A DNA stretch of 64,000 bases from Tenacibaculum aquimarinum (GTDB taxonomy: Bacteria > Bacteroidota > Bacteroidia > Flavobacteriales > Flavobacteriaceae). The translations under genes were made by a program, and so were the position numbers. The notes under the pieces are model-generated. The model saw only the letters and a list, made by a program, of their open reading frames with translations, was not told the DNA's origin and did no database searches. Below, one piece after another: positions 50,890-58,510 of this stretch. Location of the stretch: NCBI RefSeq assembly GCF_022478115.1, contig NZ_JAKGSC010000004.1, positions 1 to 64,000 of the forward strand, given 5' to 3'. Positions within the stretch are counted from its first letter, which is position 1. The number at the start of each line of letters is the position of its first letter.

Positions 50890-52665
50890 TTACATTCTTT
50901 CAGGAACCTGAATTCCTAATAAACCAAATGCAGATTTAATAGTATCAGCAACCTTTTTAGATAACTGAACTCTAAATACTTTTTTATCTTGATTTTCTTC
51001 CCCTAAAATATGCACATTTTGGTAGAACGAATTAAATTCCTTCACCAAATCATATGTGTAATTAGCAATAACTGCTGGCGAATAATTCTTTGCCGCTTGC
51101 TGAATTACTTCAGGGTACAATTCTAATTGTTTAATTAATTCCTTTTCTTTTTCGTGTAATTCAATGGTAACTTCTTTTGAAACATCAAAAGTAGCTTTTC
51201 TTAAAATAGACTGAATTCTCGCATAGGTATATTGTATAAAAGGCCCTGTATTTCCTTGAAAATCTACAGAAGATTTTGGGTCAAATAAAATTCTCTTTTT
51301 AGGATCTACTTTTAAAATAAAATATTTTAAAGCACCTAAACCAATTACTTTATACAACTCCTCTTTTTCTTCGTTAGAATAACCTTCTAATTTTCCTAAT
51401 TCTTGCGAAATTTCTTTGGCTGTATTGGTCATTTCGTCCATTAAATCATCTGCATCAACCACAGTTCCTTCACGAGACTTCATTTTTCCAGAAGGTAAAT
51501 CTACCATTCCGTAACTTAAATGATATAATTGATCTGCCCAAGAATATCCTAATTTCTTCAAAATTAAGAATAATACTTTAAAATGATAATCTTGTTCGTT
51601 CCCAACCGTGTAAACCATTCCGCCTAAATCTGTAAAATCTTTGGCTCGTTGTATGGCAGTTCCAATATCTTGCGTCATGTAAACTGCAGTTCCGTCAGAA
51701 CGCAAAACTAATTTTTCATCTAAACCATCTTCGGTTAAATCGCACCAAACAGAATCGTCTTCTTTTTTGAAGAAAACACCCGATTTTAATCCGTCTTCAA
51801 TAATATCTTTTCCTAATAAATAGGTATTGCTTTCGTAGTATAATTTATCAAAATCAACTCCAATGTTTTTATACGTAACATCAAAACCTTTGTAAACCCA
51901 ACCGTTCATAGTTTCCCACAAGTCAACAACTTGTTTATCTCCAGCTTCCCATTTACGAAGCATTTCTTGTGCTTCAATAAAAAGAGGTGCTTGTTTTTTA
52001 GCATCCTCTTCAGAAACACCTGAAGCTACTAATGTTGCAATTTCTTTTTTATATTCTTGGTCAAATTTCACGTAGTAATTACCAACCAATTTATCACCTT
52101 TTAAACCAGTGTTTTCTGGAGTTTCTCCGTTTCCGAATTTTTCCCAAGCCAACATCGACTTACAAATATGAATTCCACGATCGTTAATAATCTGTGTTTT
52201 GTAAACCTTTTTTCCAGAAGCTTTTAAGATTTCAGAAACTGAATATCCTAATAACACATTTCTAACGTGTCCTAAATGCAAAGGTTTGTTGGTGTTTGGA
52301 GAAGAATATTCAACCATTCTAGAATCGTTTTCTGTCGTAGACGAAACAAATCCAAATGTTGAGTTATTGTTAATTTCATTAAAGAAATTACTATAAAAAC
52401 TATCTGCAATTACTAAGTTTAAAAAACCTTTTACTACGTTATAGTTTGTAATGTCTTCAACATTTTCAACTAAATATTTACCTAAATCTTCGCCTATTTG
52501 AACAGGGTTTCCTTTTTTGTATCTTAATAAAGGAAACACAACGACAGTAATATCGCCATCAAATTCTTTACGTGTTGCTTGGAACTCTACCGAAGGGATT
52601 TCGGTGTTATATAATGCTAAAAAACCTTCTTTTACTTTGGTTTCTATAGTGTTTTGAATATTCAT
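50890..52665 (-). CDS. argS: Arginyl-tRNA synthetase
   Basis: The 591-residue class I synthetase has the HIGH-type motif in SSPNTNKPLHLGHVRN (about 119-134), the typical ArgRS KMSK region as KMKSREG (about 390), and C-terminal anticodon-binding DALR domain features. The N-terminal additional domain is complete. It charges tRNA-Arg. A -7 box (TAAATTTG) lies at 52687-52694, 21 bases before the start codon. Confidence 0.97.
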   Translation of the reverse strand: MNIQNTIETKVKEGFLALYNTEIPSVEFQATRKEFDGDITVVVFPLLRYKKGNPVQIGEDLGKYLVENVEDITNYNVVKGFLNLVIADSFYSNFFNEINNNSTFGFVSSTTENDSRMVEYSSPNTNKPLHLGHVRNVLLGYSVSEILKASGKKVYKTQIINDRGIHICKSMLAWEKFGNGETPENTGLKGDKLVGNYYVKFDQEYKKEIATLVASGVSEEDAKKQAPLFIEAQEMLRKWEAGDKQVVDLWETMNGWVYKGFDVTYKNIGVDFDKLYYESNTYLLGKDIIEDGLKSGVFFKKEDDSVWCDLTEDGLDEKLVLRSDGTAVYMTQDIGTAIQRAKDFTDLGGMVYTVGNEQDYHFKVLFLILKKLGYSWADQLYHLSYGMVDLPSGKMKSREGTVVDADDLMDEMTNTAKEISQELGKLEGYSNEEKEELYKVIGLGALKYFILKVDPKKRILFDPKSSVDFQGNTGPFIQYTYARIQSILRKATFDVSKEVTIELHEKEKELIKQLELYPEVIQQAAKNYSPAVIANYTYDLVKEFNSFYQNVHILGEENQDKKVFRVQLSKKVADTIKSAFGLLGIQVPERM

Positions 52666-52686
52666 TTATCAATTGAAATTGAAAAA

Positions 52687-52694
52687 CAAATTTA
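52687..52694 (-). promoter_or_regulatory. -7 box of argS
   Basis: The minus strand reads TAAATTTG (exact TAnnTTTG), 21 bases before the start codon; no clear -33. Confidence 0.45.
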
Positions 52695-52752
52695 CATAAT
52701 TTATTTGTTTTTTAGAACGATTTTTAGTGAAGAATATTTGTATTTTTACAGT

Positions 52753-53277
52753 ATGGAAAAACGTTTAGAACAACTCCCAAAATTGGCGGCAGATGCAAAG
52801 AAAGAAAATCAAAAATACTTTGCAAGATTAAAGAAAAGAACGCCTAAAAACTTAGATTATGTAATGCAAGAATTACATGAAGAGGAGTTTGAAAAAACAG
52901 ATTGTTTAACCTGTGGTAATTGCTGTAAAACTACTTCTCCAATTTTTACTGACAAAGATATTGAGCGTATTGCAAAGCATCAGAGAATGAAAGTTGCCGA
53001 TTTTCAAAGTCAATATTTAGTAAGAGACGAAGACGATTTTATGGTCTTAAAAACAGCACCATGTTCTTTCTTTGACGAGTCTGATAATACTTGTTTTATT
53101 TACGATGTTAGACCAAAAGCCTGCGCAGAATATCCGCATACAAATCGTAAAAAGTTTATTGGAATTACAGATTTAACCATAGATAATACAGCAGTTTGTC
53201 CTGCAGCATATTCCATTGTAGAAAACTTAAAAAAGAAATTACCTTTAGTTTCTAAGGAAAAGAAGAGAAGGAGTTAA
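52753..53277 (+). CDS. YkgJ-family cysteine-cluster protein
   Basis: The 174-residue protein (from MEKRLEQLPK) has the YkgJ zinc/iron-chelating cluster: CLTCGNCCKTTSP near 50-62, CSFFDESDNTCFIYDVRPKAC (about 107-127), CPAAY later. The family is called a putative Zn- or Fe-chelating domain and its role is not established. The start was moved from an upstream in-frame ATG at 52654, because that one lies inside the divergent argS start and adds an unrelated hydrophobic stretch. Confidence 0.88.
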   Translation: MEKRLEQLPKLAADAKKENQKYFARLKKRTPKNLDYVMQELHEEEFEKTDCLTCGNCCKTTSPIFTDKDIERIAKHQRMKVADFQSQYLVRDEDDFMVLKTAPCSFFDESDNTCFIYDVRPKACAEYPHTNRKKFIGITDLTIDNTAVCPAAYSIVENLKKKLPLVSKEKKRRS

Positions 53278-53289
53278 GATTCTTTGATA

Positions 53290-53429
53290 TGTCATTCCTG
53301 CGAAGGCAGGAATCCAAACTAACATTCAAAAATAAAAATGTTTAAAACCAGAAAAGTAACTTCTATAATTTGAACATAACGTTTTATTTAATTTATGAAT
53401 TATAGATTCCTGCCTACGCAGGAATGACA
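53290..53429. repeat. Inverted pair of REP-like hairpins (TGTCATTCCTGC/GCAGGAATGACA)
   Basis: TGTCATTCCTGCGAAGGCAG at 53290-53309 continues into GAATCC, and its near-complement (ending GCAGGAATGACA) is at 53405-53429. The two palindromes face each other 90 bases apart, with AT-rich sequence between, like a small non-coding mobile element. The right end is two bases from the next start codon. Confidence 0.8.
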
Positions 53430-53431
53430 AA

Positions 53432-54301
53432 TTGGATTTTTTGACTACTTTAGACAAAAATAAAATCTACTTGGAAACTATAATTACTTATTTCGAAACT
53501 ATTCCGTCATCACATAGAAGTTTAATTCTTGTTGGAGGAATCACATTTTTCTGGTTATTAGAAGGCGCAATTCCGTTGTTTAAATTCAATTATAAAAAAT
53601 GGAAACATGCTTTACCTAACTTGTTTTTCACTTTAACAACCATTATTATCAATTTTGCTTTAGCTTTTTTATTATTAAAAACAGCAGATTGGGTAACGGC
53701 AAATAACTTCGGAATAATAAATTGGTTGCCAGAAATGCCTTTGTGGTTATATGCAGTTTTAGGAGTTTTATTTCTTGATTTTTTTGGTGCCTATTTAGCA
53801 CATTTTACTGAACATAAAGTAAGTACATTGTGGATGGTGCATTTGGTGCATCACACAGATCATAAAGTAGATACAACAACTGCTAATAGACATCATCCAA
53901 TTGAAAGTGTAATTCGTTTTGGGTTTACTTTATTAGGTGTTTTTGTGGTTGGAACACCAATTGCTATTATAATGCTTTATCAGTCTATGTCTTTGGTATT
54001 TACGCAGTTAACGCATGCAAATATTAAAATGTCGACTAAAGTAGATAAACTTTTAAGTTACGTAATTGTGTCTCCAGATATGCATAAAGTGCATCATCAT
54101 AATATGTTGCCGTATACCGATTCTAACTACGGAAATATCTTTTCTGTTTGGGATAGGCTTTTTGGAACGTACATGGAATTAGACAGAGAAAAAATTGTCT
54201 ATGGAGTTGATACGTTTCCAGATGAAGCAACAAATTCTTCTTTAAAAGAGCTATTAAAACAACCGTTTCAAGGATATCGTAAACCTACGAATGTTGATTA
54301 A
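53432..54301 (+). CDS. Sterol desaturase/fatty acid hydroxylase family protein, second paralogue
   Basis: The 289-residue membrane protein has hydrophobic segments at about 31-50, 66-86 and 102-122 and the di-iron histidine motifs HFTEH, HLVHHTDHK, NRHHP and MHKVHHHN. It belongs to the same superfamily as the protein at 36179 but differs in sequence, so it is a different subfamily. The start is TTG at 53432: an in-frame TGA is at 53396-53398 and the first ATG downstream comes about 100 codons later. The REP pair ends two bases before it. Substrate is unknown. Confidence 0.88.
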   Translation: MDFLTTLDKNKIYLETIITYFETIPSSHRSLILVGGITFFWLLEGAIPLFKFNYKKWKHALPNLFFTLTTIIINFALAFLLLKTADWVTANNFGIINWLPEMPLWLYAVLGVLFLDFFGAYLAHFTEHKVSTLWMVHLVHHTDHKVDTTTANRHHPIESVIRFGFTLLGVFVVGTPIAIIMLYQSMSLVFTQLTHANIKMSTKVDKLLSYVIVSPDMHKVHHHNMLPYTDSNYGNIFSVWDRLFGTYMELDREKIVYGVDTFPDEATNSSLKELLKQPFQGYRKPTNVD

Positions 54302-54560
54302 TTTTATTCAACCTATCAACCGTAATAACTCTAAAAGTATTGGAATTAACAGTAATTCTAATATTGTTTTCTGAATTGCTTATGTAGAAGTTTTTAGCTG
54401 TCTTAGTAAAGAATTTTATGTCTGTTTCTTTTAGAATATTGAATAGAAAAACTTCAATCTCTTTTTTTGAAAAGGTGCTTTTTAACTTTTTATTTATTCT
54501 ACCATAAACAAGTTCTGTATAACAGAGTTTATCTAAGATTTCTTGTTTGTTGATGGGCAT
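54285..54560 (-). CDS. DUF3781 small protein
   Basis: The 91-residue protein fits DUF3781: KLCYTELVYGRINKKL near 11-26 and FYISNSENNIRITVNSNTFRVITVDRLNK in the second half. The family is small, soluble and of unknown function. It overlaps the convergent hydroxylase gene by 17 bases and follows the serine hydrolase gene by 13 bases, so it ends that operon. Confidence 0.85.
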   Translation of the reverse strand: MPINKQEILDKLCYTELVYGRINKKLKSTFSKKEIEVFLFNILKETDIKFFTKTAKNFYISNSENNIRITVNSNTFRVITVDRLNKINQHS

Positions 54561-54573
54561 AAATTAAAGAGAA

Positions 54574-55644
54574 TTATTGAATGAAAATATCTTCTAATTC
54601 ACTTATTAAGATTTTTGTTCCTACTCGAGATAAGTTTGTGAGAATAGCAATAACAATTTCTTCTTCAGGATATATTAATAAATAAGTTGATGCGCCAACT
54701 CCTCCACCAGAATGACTATATCTTACAGTTCTTTTTTTTGTTTTAGAAATTGATATTCCAATTCCATACTTTGTGTTTTTACCATTGGTTGTCTTTTGGG
54801 GAGTAACTAATTCTTTTAAAGAGCTTTTAGAAATAATTCTTTGCTTGATAAATTCGTTCCCAAATAAAACTAAATCTTCAGATGTAGATAAAAAACCGCC
54901 TCCAGCTGCTTTAAATTCGTTGTTAACAGGTGGACCTAATTTAATTTCACCTTTTCTTTTTATATAAAACTGTGTTCTATTTGAATTCTCTTTATCAGAA
55001 ATATCTAAAACAGTGTTATTCATTTTAAGAGGAATGAAAATATTTTTTTCCATGTATTGAAAATAATCTTTTTTTGATGCATTCTGAATAGCAACACTCA
55101 ACAAATTCCAACCATAAGTACTATATTTAAACTTTGTTTGAGGTTTAAAAAGAAGTTTAGAATCTTTAAAAACATCGAGACCTTCTACTATAGACATTTT
55201 TTTATTTAGTAAGAATTCATTTGCATTATAGTGCCTAATTCCAGCTAAATGACCTCCAAGTTGTCTAATTGTAAAATCATATTCTTTTTTAGGGAATTTT
55301 GGGACATATTCGTATAAAATAGCATCTAAATTTAACTTTTTGTCATCTACTAGTTTTGCTAAAGCTACTGAGGTAAGTGTTTTAGATATACTTGCAATTC
55401 TAAACTGTGTAGAATTCGGGTTTACTTTTGTTTTATTAATAATATCAGAATAGCCAAAGCCTTTAGACCAAATTATTTTTCCTTTTTGAGAAACAGAAAT
55501 CGACATTCCTGGAATTTTTTGAGAATTTAAAAACTCCTGAGCTATACTATTTGCCTTACTATTTTTTTCTTCCGAATTTTGAGAAAAAAGAGTTACGTTG
55601 TAAACAATGAAAAATAAAAGAAATAGGATGTTATTTTTTTTCAT
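54574..55644 (-). CDS. Secreted serine hydrolase (beta-lactamase/class C family)
   Basis: The 356-residue protein has a signal peptide (to about 21) and a class C-type serine hydrolase domain: nucleophile motif SISK (Ser85-Lys88 region, FRIASISKTLTSVAL), the tyrosine motif KYSTYGWN, and HSGGG near the C-terminus. It probably acts in the periplasm. The gene follows namZ by five bases. In B. subtilis, as I recall, NamZ works with NagZ and the serine hydrolase AmiE in muropeptide recycling, so a similar role here is plausible. Confidence 0.9.
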   Translation of the reverse strand: MKKNNILFLLFFIVYNVTLFSQNSEEKNSKANSIAQEFLNSQKIPGMSISVSQKGKIIWSKGFGYSDIINKTKVNPNSTQFRIASISKTLTSVALAKLVDDKKLNLDAILYEYVPKFPKKEYDFTIRQLGGHLAGIRHYNANEFLLNKKMSIVEGLDVFKDSKLLFKPQTKFKYSTYGWNLLSVAIQNASKKDYFQYMEKNIFIPLKMNNTVLDISDKENSNRTQFYIKRKGEIKLGPPVNNEFKAAGGGFLSTSEDLVLFGNEFIKQRIISKSSLKELVTPQKTTNGKNTKYGIGISISKTKKRTVRYSHSGGGVGASTYLLIYPEEEIVIAILTNLSRVGTKILISELEDIFIQ

Positions 55645-55649
55645 AAAAT

Positions 55650-56876
55650 CTATTTATATATCAAGTACTTACTCCTAGTTACTTTAAAAGCATCCAAATC
55701 ACTCTCCCAAGTTTTTCTTATTTCTTTAGCACTTAAATCTTGCTCAATCTGTTGTTGTAGTTTTGTGTTTCCTGCGTGAATAGTAAACGTTTTTCCAAAG
55801 AATTTTTCTGTTTTTGGTGTTTTATTATACGCATCAATTAACCATTCTAAGTTAACTGAACTTTGTTTTTCAGTTGTACTTAAATCTACACCATAACAAA
55901 GTTTACCTTTATGTTTTGGGTATTTAGCGCCAAAATTAGGATTTGGAGTATAACTGAAATCACTTTTTTCGAAAAAAGGTGCGCCATATCTTTGAAACTG
56001 AAACTCAGTTCCACGACCTGCATTAATAGTTGTTCCTTCAAAAAAACCTAAACTAGGATATAAGTTTATAGATGTATTATTAGGTAAATTTGGCGATGGT
56101 CTTATTGCTAAATGATATTCCGAATTATGCGTATAATTTTCTAAAGGAATAACTGTTAAATCAGCTTGAATTCCATTTTTCAACCATTTTTCTCCGTTAA
56201 TCATTTGTCCGTATTCTCCAATTGTCATTCCGTAAACCAACGGAACAGGATGTTTACCAACAAAACTTGAATGTTTCATTTCTAAAACAGGTCCATCAAC
56301 GTAATGTCCATTAGGATTTGGTCTGTCTAAAATAATAACTGGAACTCCATTTTCAGCACAAGCTTCCATAACATAATGTAAAGTTGAAATGTAGGTATAA
56401 AAACGTGCTCCAACATCTTGAATGTCAAAAACCACAACATCAATTCCTTTTAATTGTTCAGCGGAAGGTTTTTTACTTTTTCCATGTAAAGAAAGTATAG
56501 GTAAACCTGTTTTTTTATCAATTCCGTCTTTTATATGTTCTGCTGCGTCTGCTTTTCCTCTAAAACCATGTTCTGGAGCAAAAACTTTTTGTACGTTAAT
56601 ATCTAAAGAAAGTAAACTGTCAACTAAATGTTTTGGTTCTTGGCTCTTGTTTCCTGTGTTAAGAACCGAAGTTTGATTGGCAACAATTGCAACATTTTTC
56701 CCTTTTAGTAAATTCAAATACAAATTAGTTCTATCTGCAGCTATTTTTATTTCGGCTTGGGTTTCTTCAACTTTTTCACTTTTTAACTGCGTCTTTTGCG
56801 CACAAGAAATCAGCTGAAAATTTAGTGACAGAAACAAGATTAAATATGTACTTTTGAAAGGTTTAAAATTTATCAT
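55650..56876 (-). CDS. namZ: Exo-beta-N-acetylmuramidase NamZ-like lipoprotein (DUF1343)
   Basis: The protein (408 residues from the ATG at 56876) has a lipoprotein signal (LISCAQ) and the DUF1343/NamZ domain: VAIVANQTSVLN, FAPEHGFRG, VVFDIQDVGARFYTYISTL, and RPNPNG. NamZ removes N-acetylmuramic acid from the non-reducing ends of peptidoglycan fragments. It heads a three-gene operon with a serine hydrolase and a DUF3781 protein. The start codon is separated by only 4 bases from the divergent permease start. Confidence 0.92.
   Translation of the reverse strand: MINFKPFKSTYLILFLSLNFQLISCAQKTQLKSEKVEETQAEIKIAADRTNLYLNLLKGKNVAIVANQTSVLNTGNKSQEPKHLVDSLLSLDINVQKVFAPEHGFRGKADAAEHIKDGIDKKTGLPILSLHGKSKKPSAEQLKGIDVVVFDIQDVGARFYTYISTLHYVMEACAENGVPVIILDRPNPNGHYVDGPVLEMKHSSFVGKHPVPLVYGMTIGEYGQMINGEKWLKNGIQADLTVIPLENYTHNSEYHLAIRPSPNLPNNTSINLYPSLGFFEGTTINAGRGTEFQFQRYGAPFFEKSDFSYTPNPNFGAKYPKHKGKLCYGVDLSTTEKQSSVNLEWLIDAYNKTPKTEKFFGKTFTIHAGNTKLQQQIEQDLSAKEIRKTWESDLDAFKVTRSKYLIYK
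56849..56856 (+). promoter_or_regulatory. -7 box of the LolC/E-type permease, inside namZ
   Basis: TACTTTTG is an exact TAnnTTTG match within the 5' end of namZ. It includes the TTG at 56854, which is therefore not the translation start, and supports the TTG at 56881. Confidence 0.5.
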
Positions 56877-56880
56877 CAAT

Positions 56881-58116
56881 TTGAATTACGAGTTATTTAT
56901 TGCTAAACGAATAGTTGCTAGTAAAGAGCATAAAAATAGTATATCATCTCCAATAATAAAAATTGCAACAACAGCAATTGTGTTAGGTATGATTATTATG
57001 TTGATTGCTGTTGCTACTGCATCTGGATTTCAGCATAAAATACGTGATAAAATGTCTGGTTTTAAAGGGCATATTCAAATTACAAATTACGATAATAATA
57101 ACTCAGACGTTTCTATAGTTCCAATAGATAAAAATCAAGATTTTTATCCAGAATTCACGAATGTTGAAGGTGTTAATAAAGTACAGGTTTTTGCTAATAA
57201 AACCGGAATAATAAGAACGCCAACAGATTTTGAAGGTATTGTTTTTAAAGGCGTTTCTTCAGATTATAATTGGTCTTTTTTTAATGAATATTTGGTAGAC
57301 GGTCGTTTACCAAACTTTAATCAGCAAAGAAATAGAGAAGTAATTCTTTCTAAATATATTGCTGATAGATTGCATTTAAAACTAAATGACACCATTCAAA
57401 CTTGGTTTATGAATGGCACAAGCACTTCAAAAGCAAAGTTTAGAAAACCCGTAATTGTTGGAATCTACAATACAGGTTTCCAAGAATTTGATAAAAACAT
57501 GATGGTTGGCGACATCTTTGAAGTACAACGTTTAAATGGTTGGAACGAAAACCAAGTTGGCGGATTCGAAGTTTTAATCGATAATTTTGATGAAATTAAC
57601 CAAAAAGGAAAAGAAGTTTACAATAAAATTCCATCGACATTAAATAGCAAAACAATTGTAGATACGTATCCAGCAATTTTTGAATGGATTCAGCTTTTTG
57701 ACAATAATGTGCAGTTTATAATTGCCATAATGATATTAATTGCAGGCATAAATATGATAACCGCTTTACTCGTTTTAATCTTAGAACGCGTACAAATGGT
57801 AGGTATTTTAAAAGCCTTAGGAAGTAGTAATTGGAGTGTTAGAAAAATATTTTTATACAACGCAACAAGTTTAATTTTAAAAGGACTTTTTTGGGGTAAC
57901 TTAATAGGTTTAACGTTGTTGTTTATTCAGCATTATTTTGGGGTAATTACGTTAGATCCAGAAACCTATCATGTAACCAAAGTGCCTGTTTATATTAGTT
58001 TTTGGAATGTTTTACTTTTAAATATAGGAACGCTTATTTTGTGTTTTGTAATGCTAATTATTCCGTCTTATATAATTACAAAAATTAGACCATCAGAGTC
58101 TATAAAGTTCGCTTAA
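56881..58116 (+). CDS. LolC/LolE-like FtsX-family ABC permease
   Basis: The 411-residue protein (from TTG 56881, NYELFIAKRIV) has an N-terminal membrane helix (about 30-50), a periplasmic MacB-like domain (about 60-260) and three C-terminal helices with the FtsX-type LERVQMVGILKALGSS. This is the LolC/E form used in lipoprotein export. The ATPase is not adjacent. Divergent namZ starts four bases away. It could also be a different permease of the family. Confidence 0.9.
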   Translation: MNYELFIAKRIVASKEHKNSISSPIIKIATTAIVLGMIIMLIAVATASGFQHKIRDKMSGFKGHIQITNYDNNNSDVSIVPIDKNQDFYPEFTNVEGVNKVQVFANKTGIIRTPTDFEGIVFKGVSSDYNWSFFNEYLVDGRLPNFNQQRNREVILSKYIADRLHLKLNDTIQTWFMNGTSTSKAKFRKPVIVGIYNTGFQEFDKNMMVGDIFEVQRLNGWNENQVGGFEVLIDNFDEINQKGKEVYNKIPSTLNSKTIVDTYPAIFEWIQLFDNNVQFIIAIMILIAGINMITALLVLILERVQMVGILKALGSSNWSVRKIFLYNATSLILKGLFWGNLIGLTLLFIQHYFGVITLDPETYHVTKVPVYISFWNVLLLNIGTLILCFVMLIIPSYIITKIRPSESIKFA

Positions 58117-58131
58117 AATTTTATTTTTTAG

Positions 58132-58290
58132 TTGGGCGTTACTTTATCCTGAAAGCATTCAGGACCAAGTCGCGCTTTCCACTGTATCTTTTTAGTTTTG
58201 TTCTCGGTACAAATTTGTTCATTCTTCACAAATCCACTTGAACTGACAACTAAAAAGGATGCCGTTGCAATCGCTAACGCGCGTATATCC
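58132..58290 (+). repeat. Dispersed intergenic repeat, copy R7 (long form)
   Basis: This copy begins TTGGGCGTTAC, contains the core CGCTTTCCACTGTATC and the long internal insert also seen in copy R1 (flanks TTTTAGTTTTG and ACAACTAAAAA), and ends CAATCGCTAACGCGCG. It forms an inverted pair with copy R8, the outer 9-base ends being perfectly complementary. Confidence 0.85.
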
Positions 58291-58294
58291 GCAT

Positions 58295-58320
58295 TGTCAT
58301 TACGAGGAACGAAGTGATCT
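58295..58320. repeat. TGTCATTACGAGGAACGAAG-type dispersed motif
   Basis: The motif TGTCATTACGAGGAACGAAG followed by TGATCT is a short intergenic repeat I know from many bacterial genomes. It lies between repeat copies R7 and R8 in a 394-base gap with no gene. Confidence 0.6.
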
Positions 58321-58387
58321 CTTTTATATTAAAACCACGTAATTAAAGAATCTCTATTTTTCGATAATAATAAGTTTGTAGTAAGTA

Positions 58388-58480
58388 AACCCGCGTTAGG
58401 GATTGCGCGGCCTGTTTGAGCTCTTTTGTGAAGCATGAGCAAAAAGCGAGTAGCAAAAGCCCGTTAAAACGCCCAAAAAA
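58388..58480 (-). repeat. Dispersed intergenic repeat, copy R8
   Basis: Read on the minus strand, the copy begins TTGGGCGTTTTAACGGG, has GCTTTTGCTACTCGC with a hairpin, then GAGCTCAAACAGGCCGCGC and ends CAATCCCTAACGCGGG. It lies just before the -7 box of the cystathionine beta-synthase gene. Confidence 0.88.
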
Positions 58481-58484
58481 TAAG

Positions 58485-58492
58485 TATCTTTG
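58485..58492 (+). promoter_or_regulatory. -7 box of the cystathionine beta-synthase gene
   Basis: TATCTTTG is an exact TAnnTTTG match, 18 bases before the start codon and five bases after the end of copy R8. No TTG lies at -33 spacing, where the repeat sits, so the repeat now supplies the upstream promoter DNA. Confidence 0.55.
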
Positions 58493-58510
58493 CAGCTGTA
58501 AATTTAAGAG

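Noticed and set aside
10981..58480. Calling the dispersed repeats insertion sequences
   Set aside because: The copies are about 80-160 bases with no open frame, and no transposase gene is in the window.
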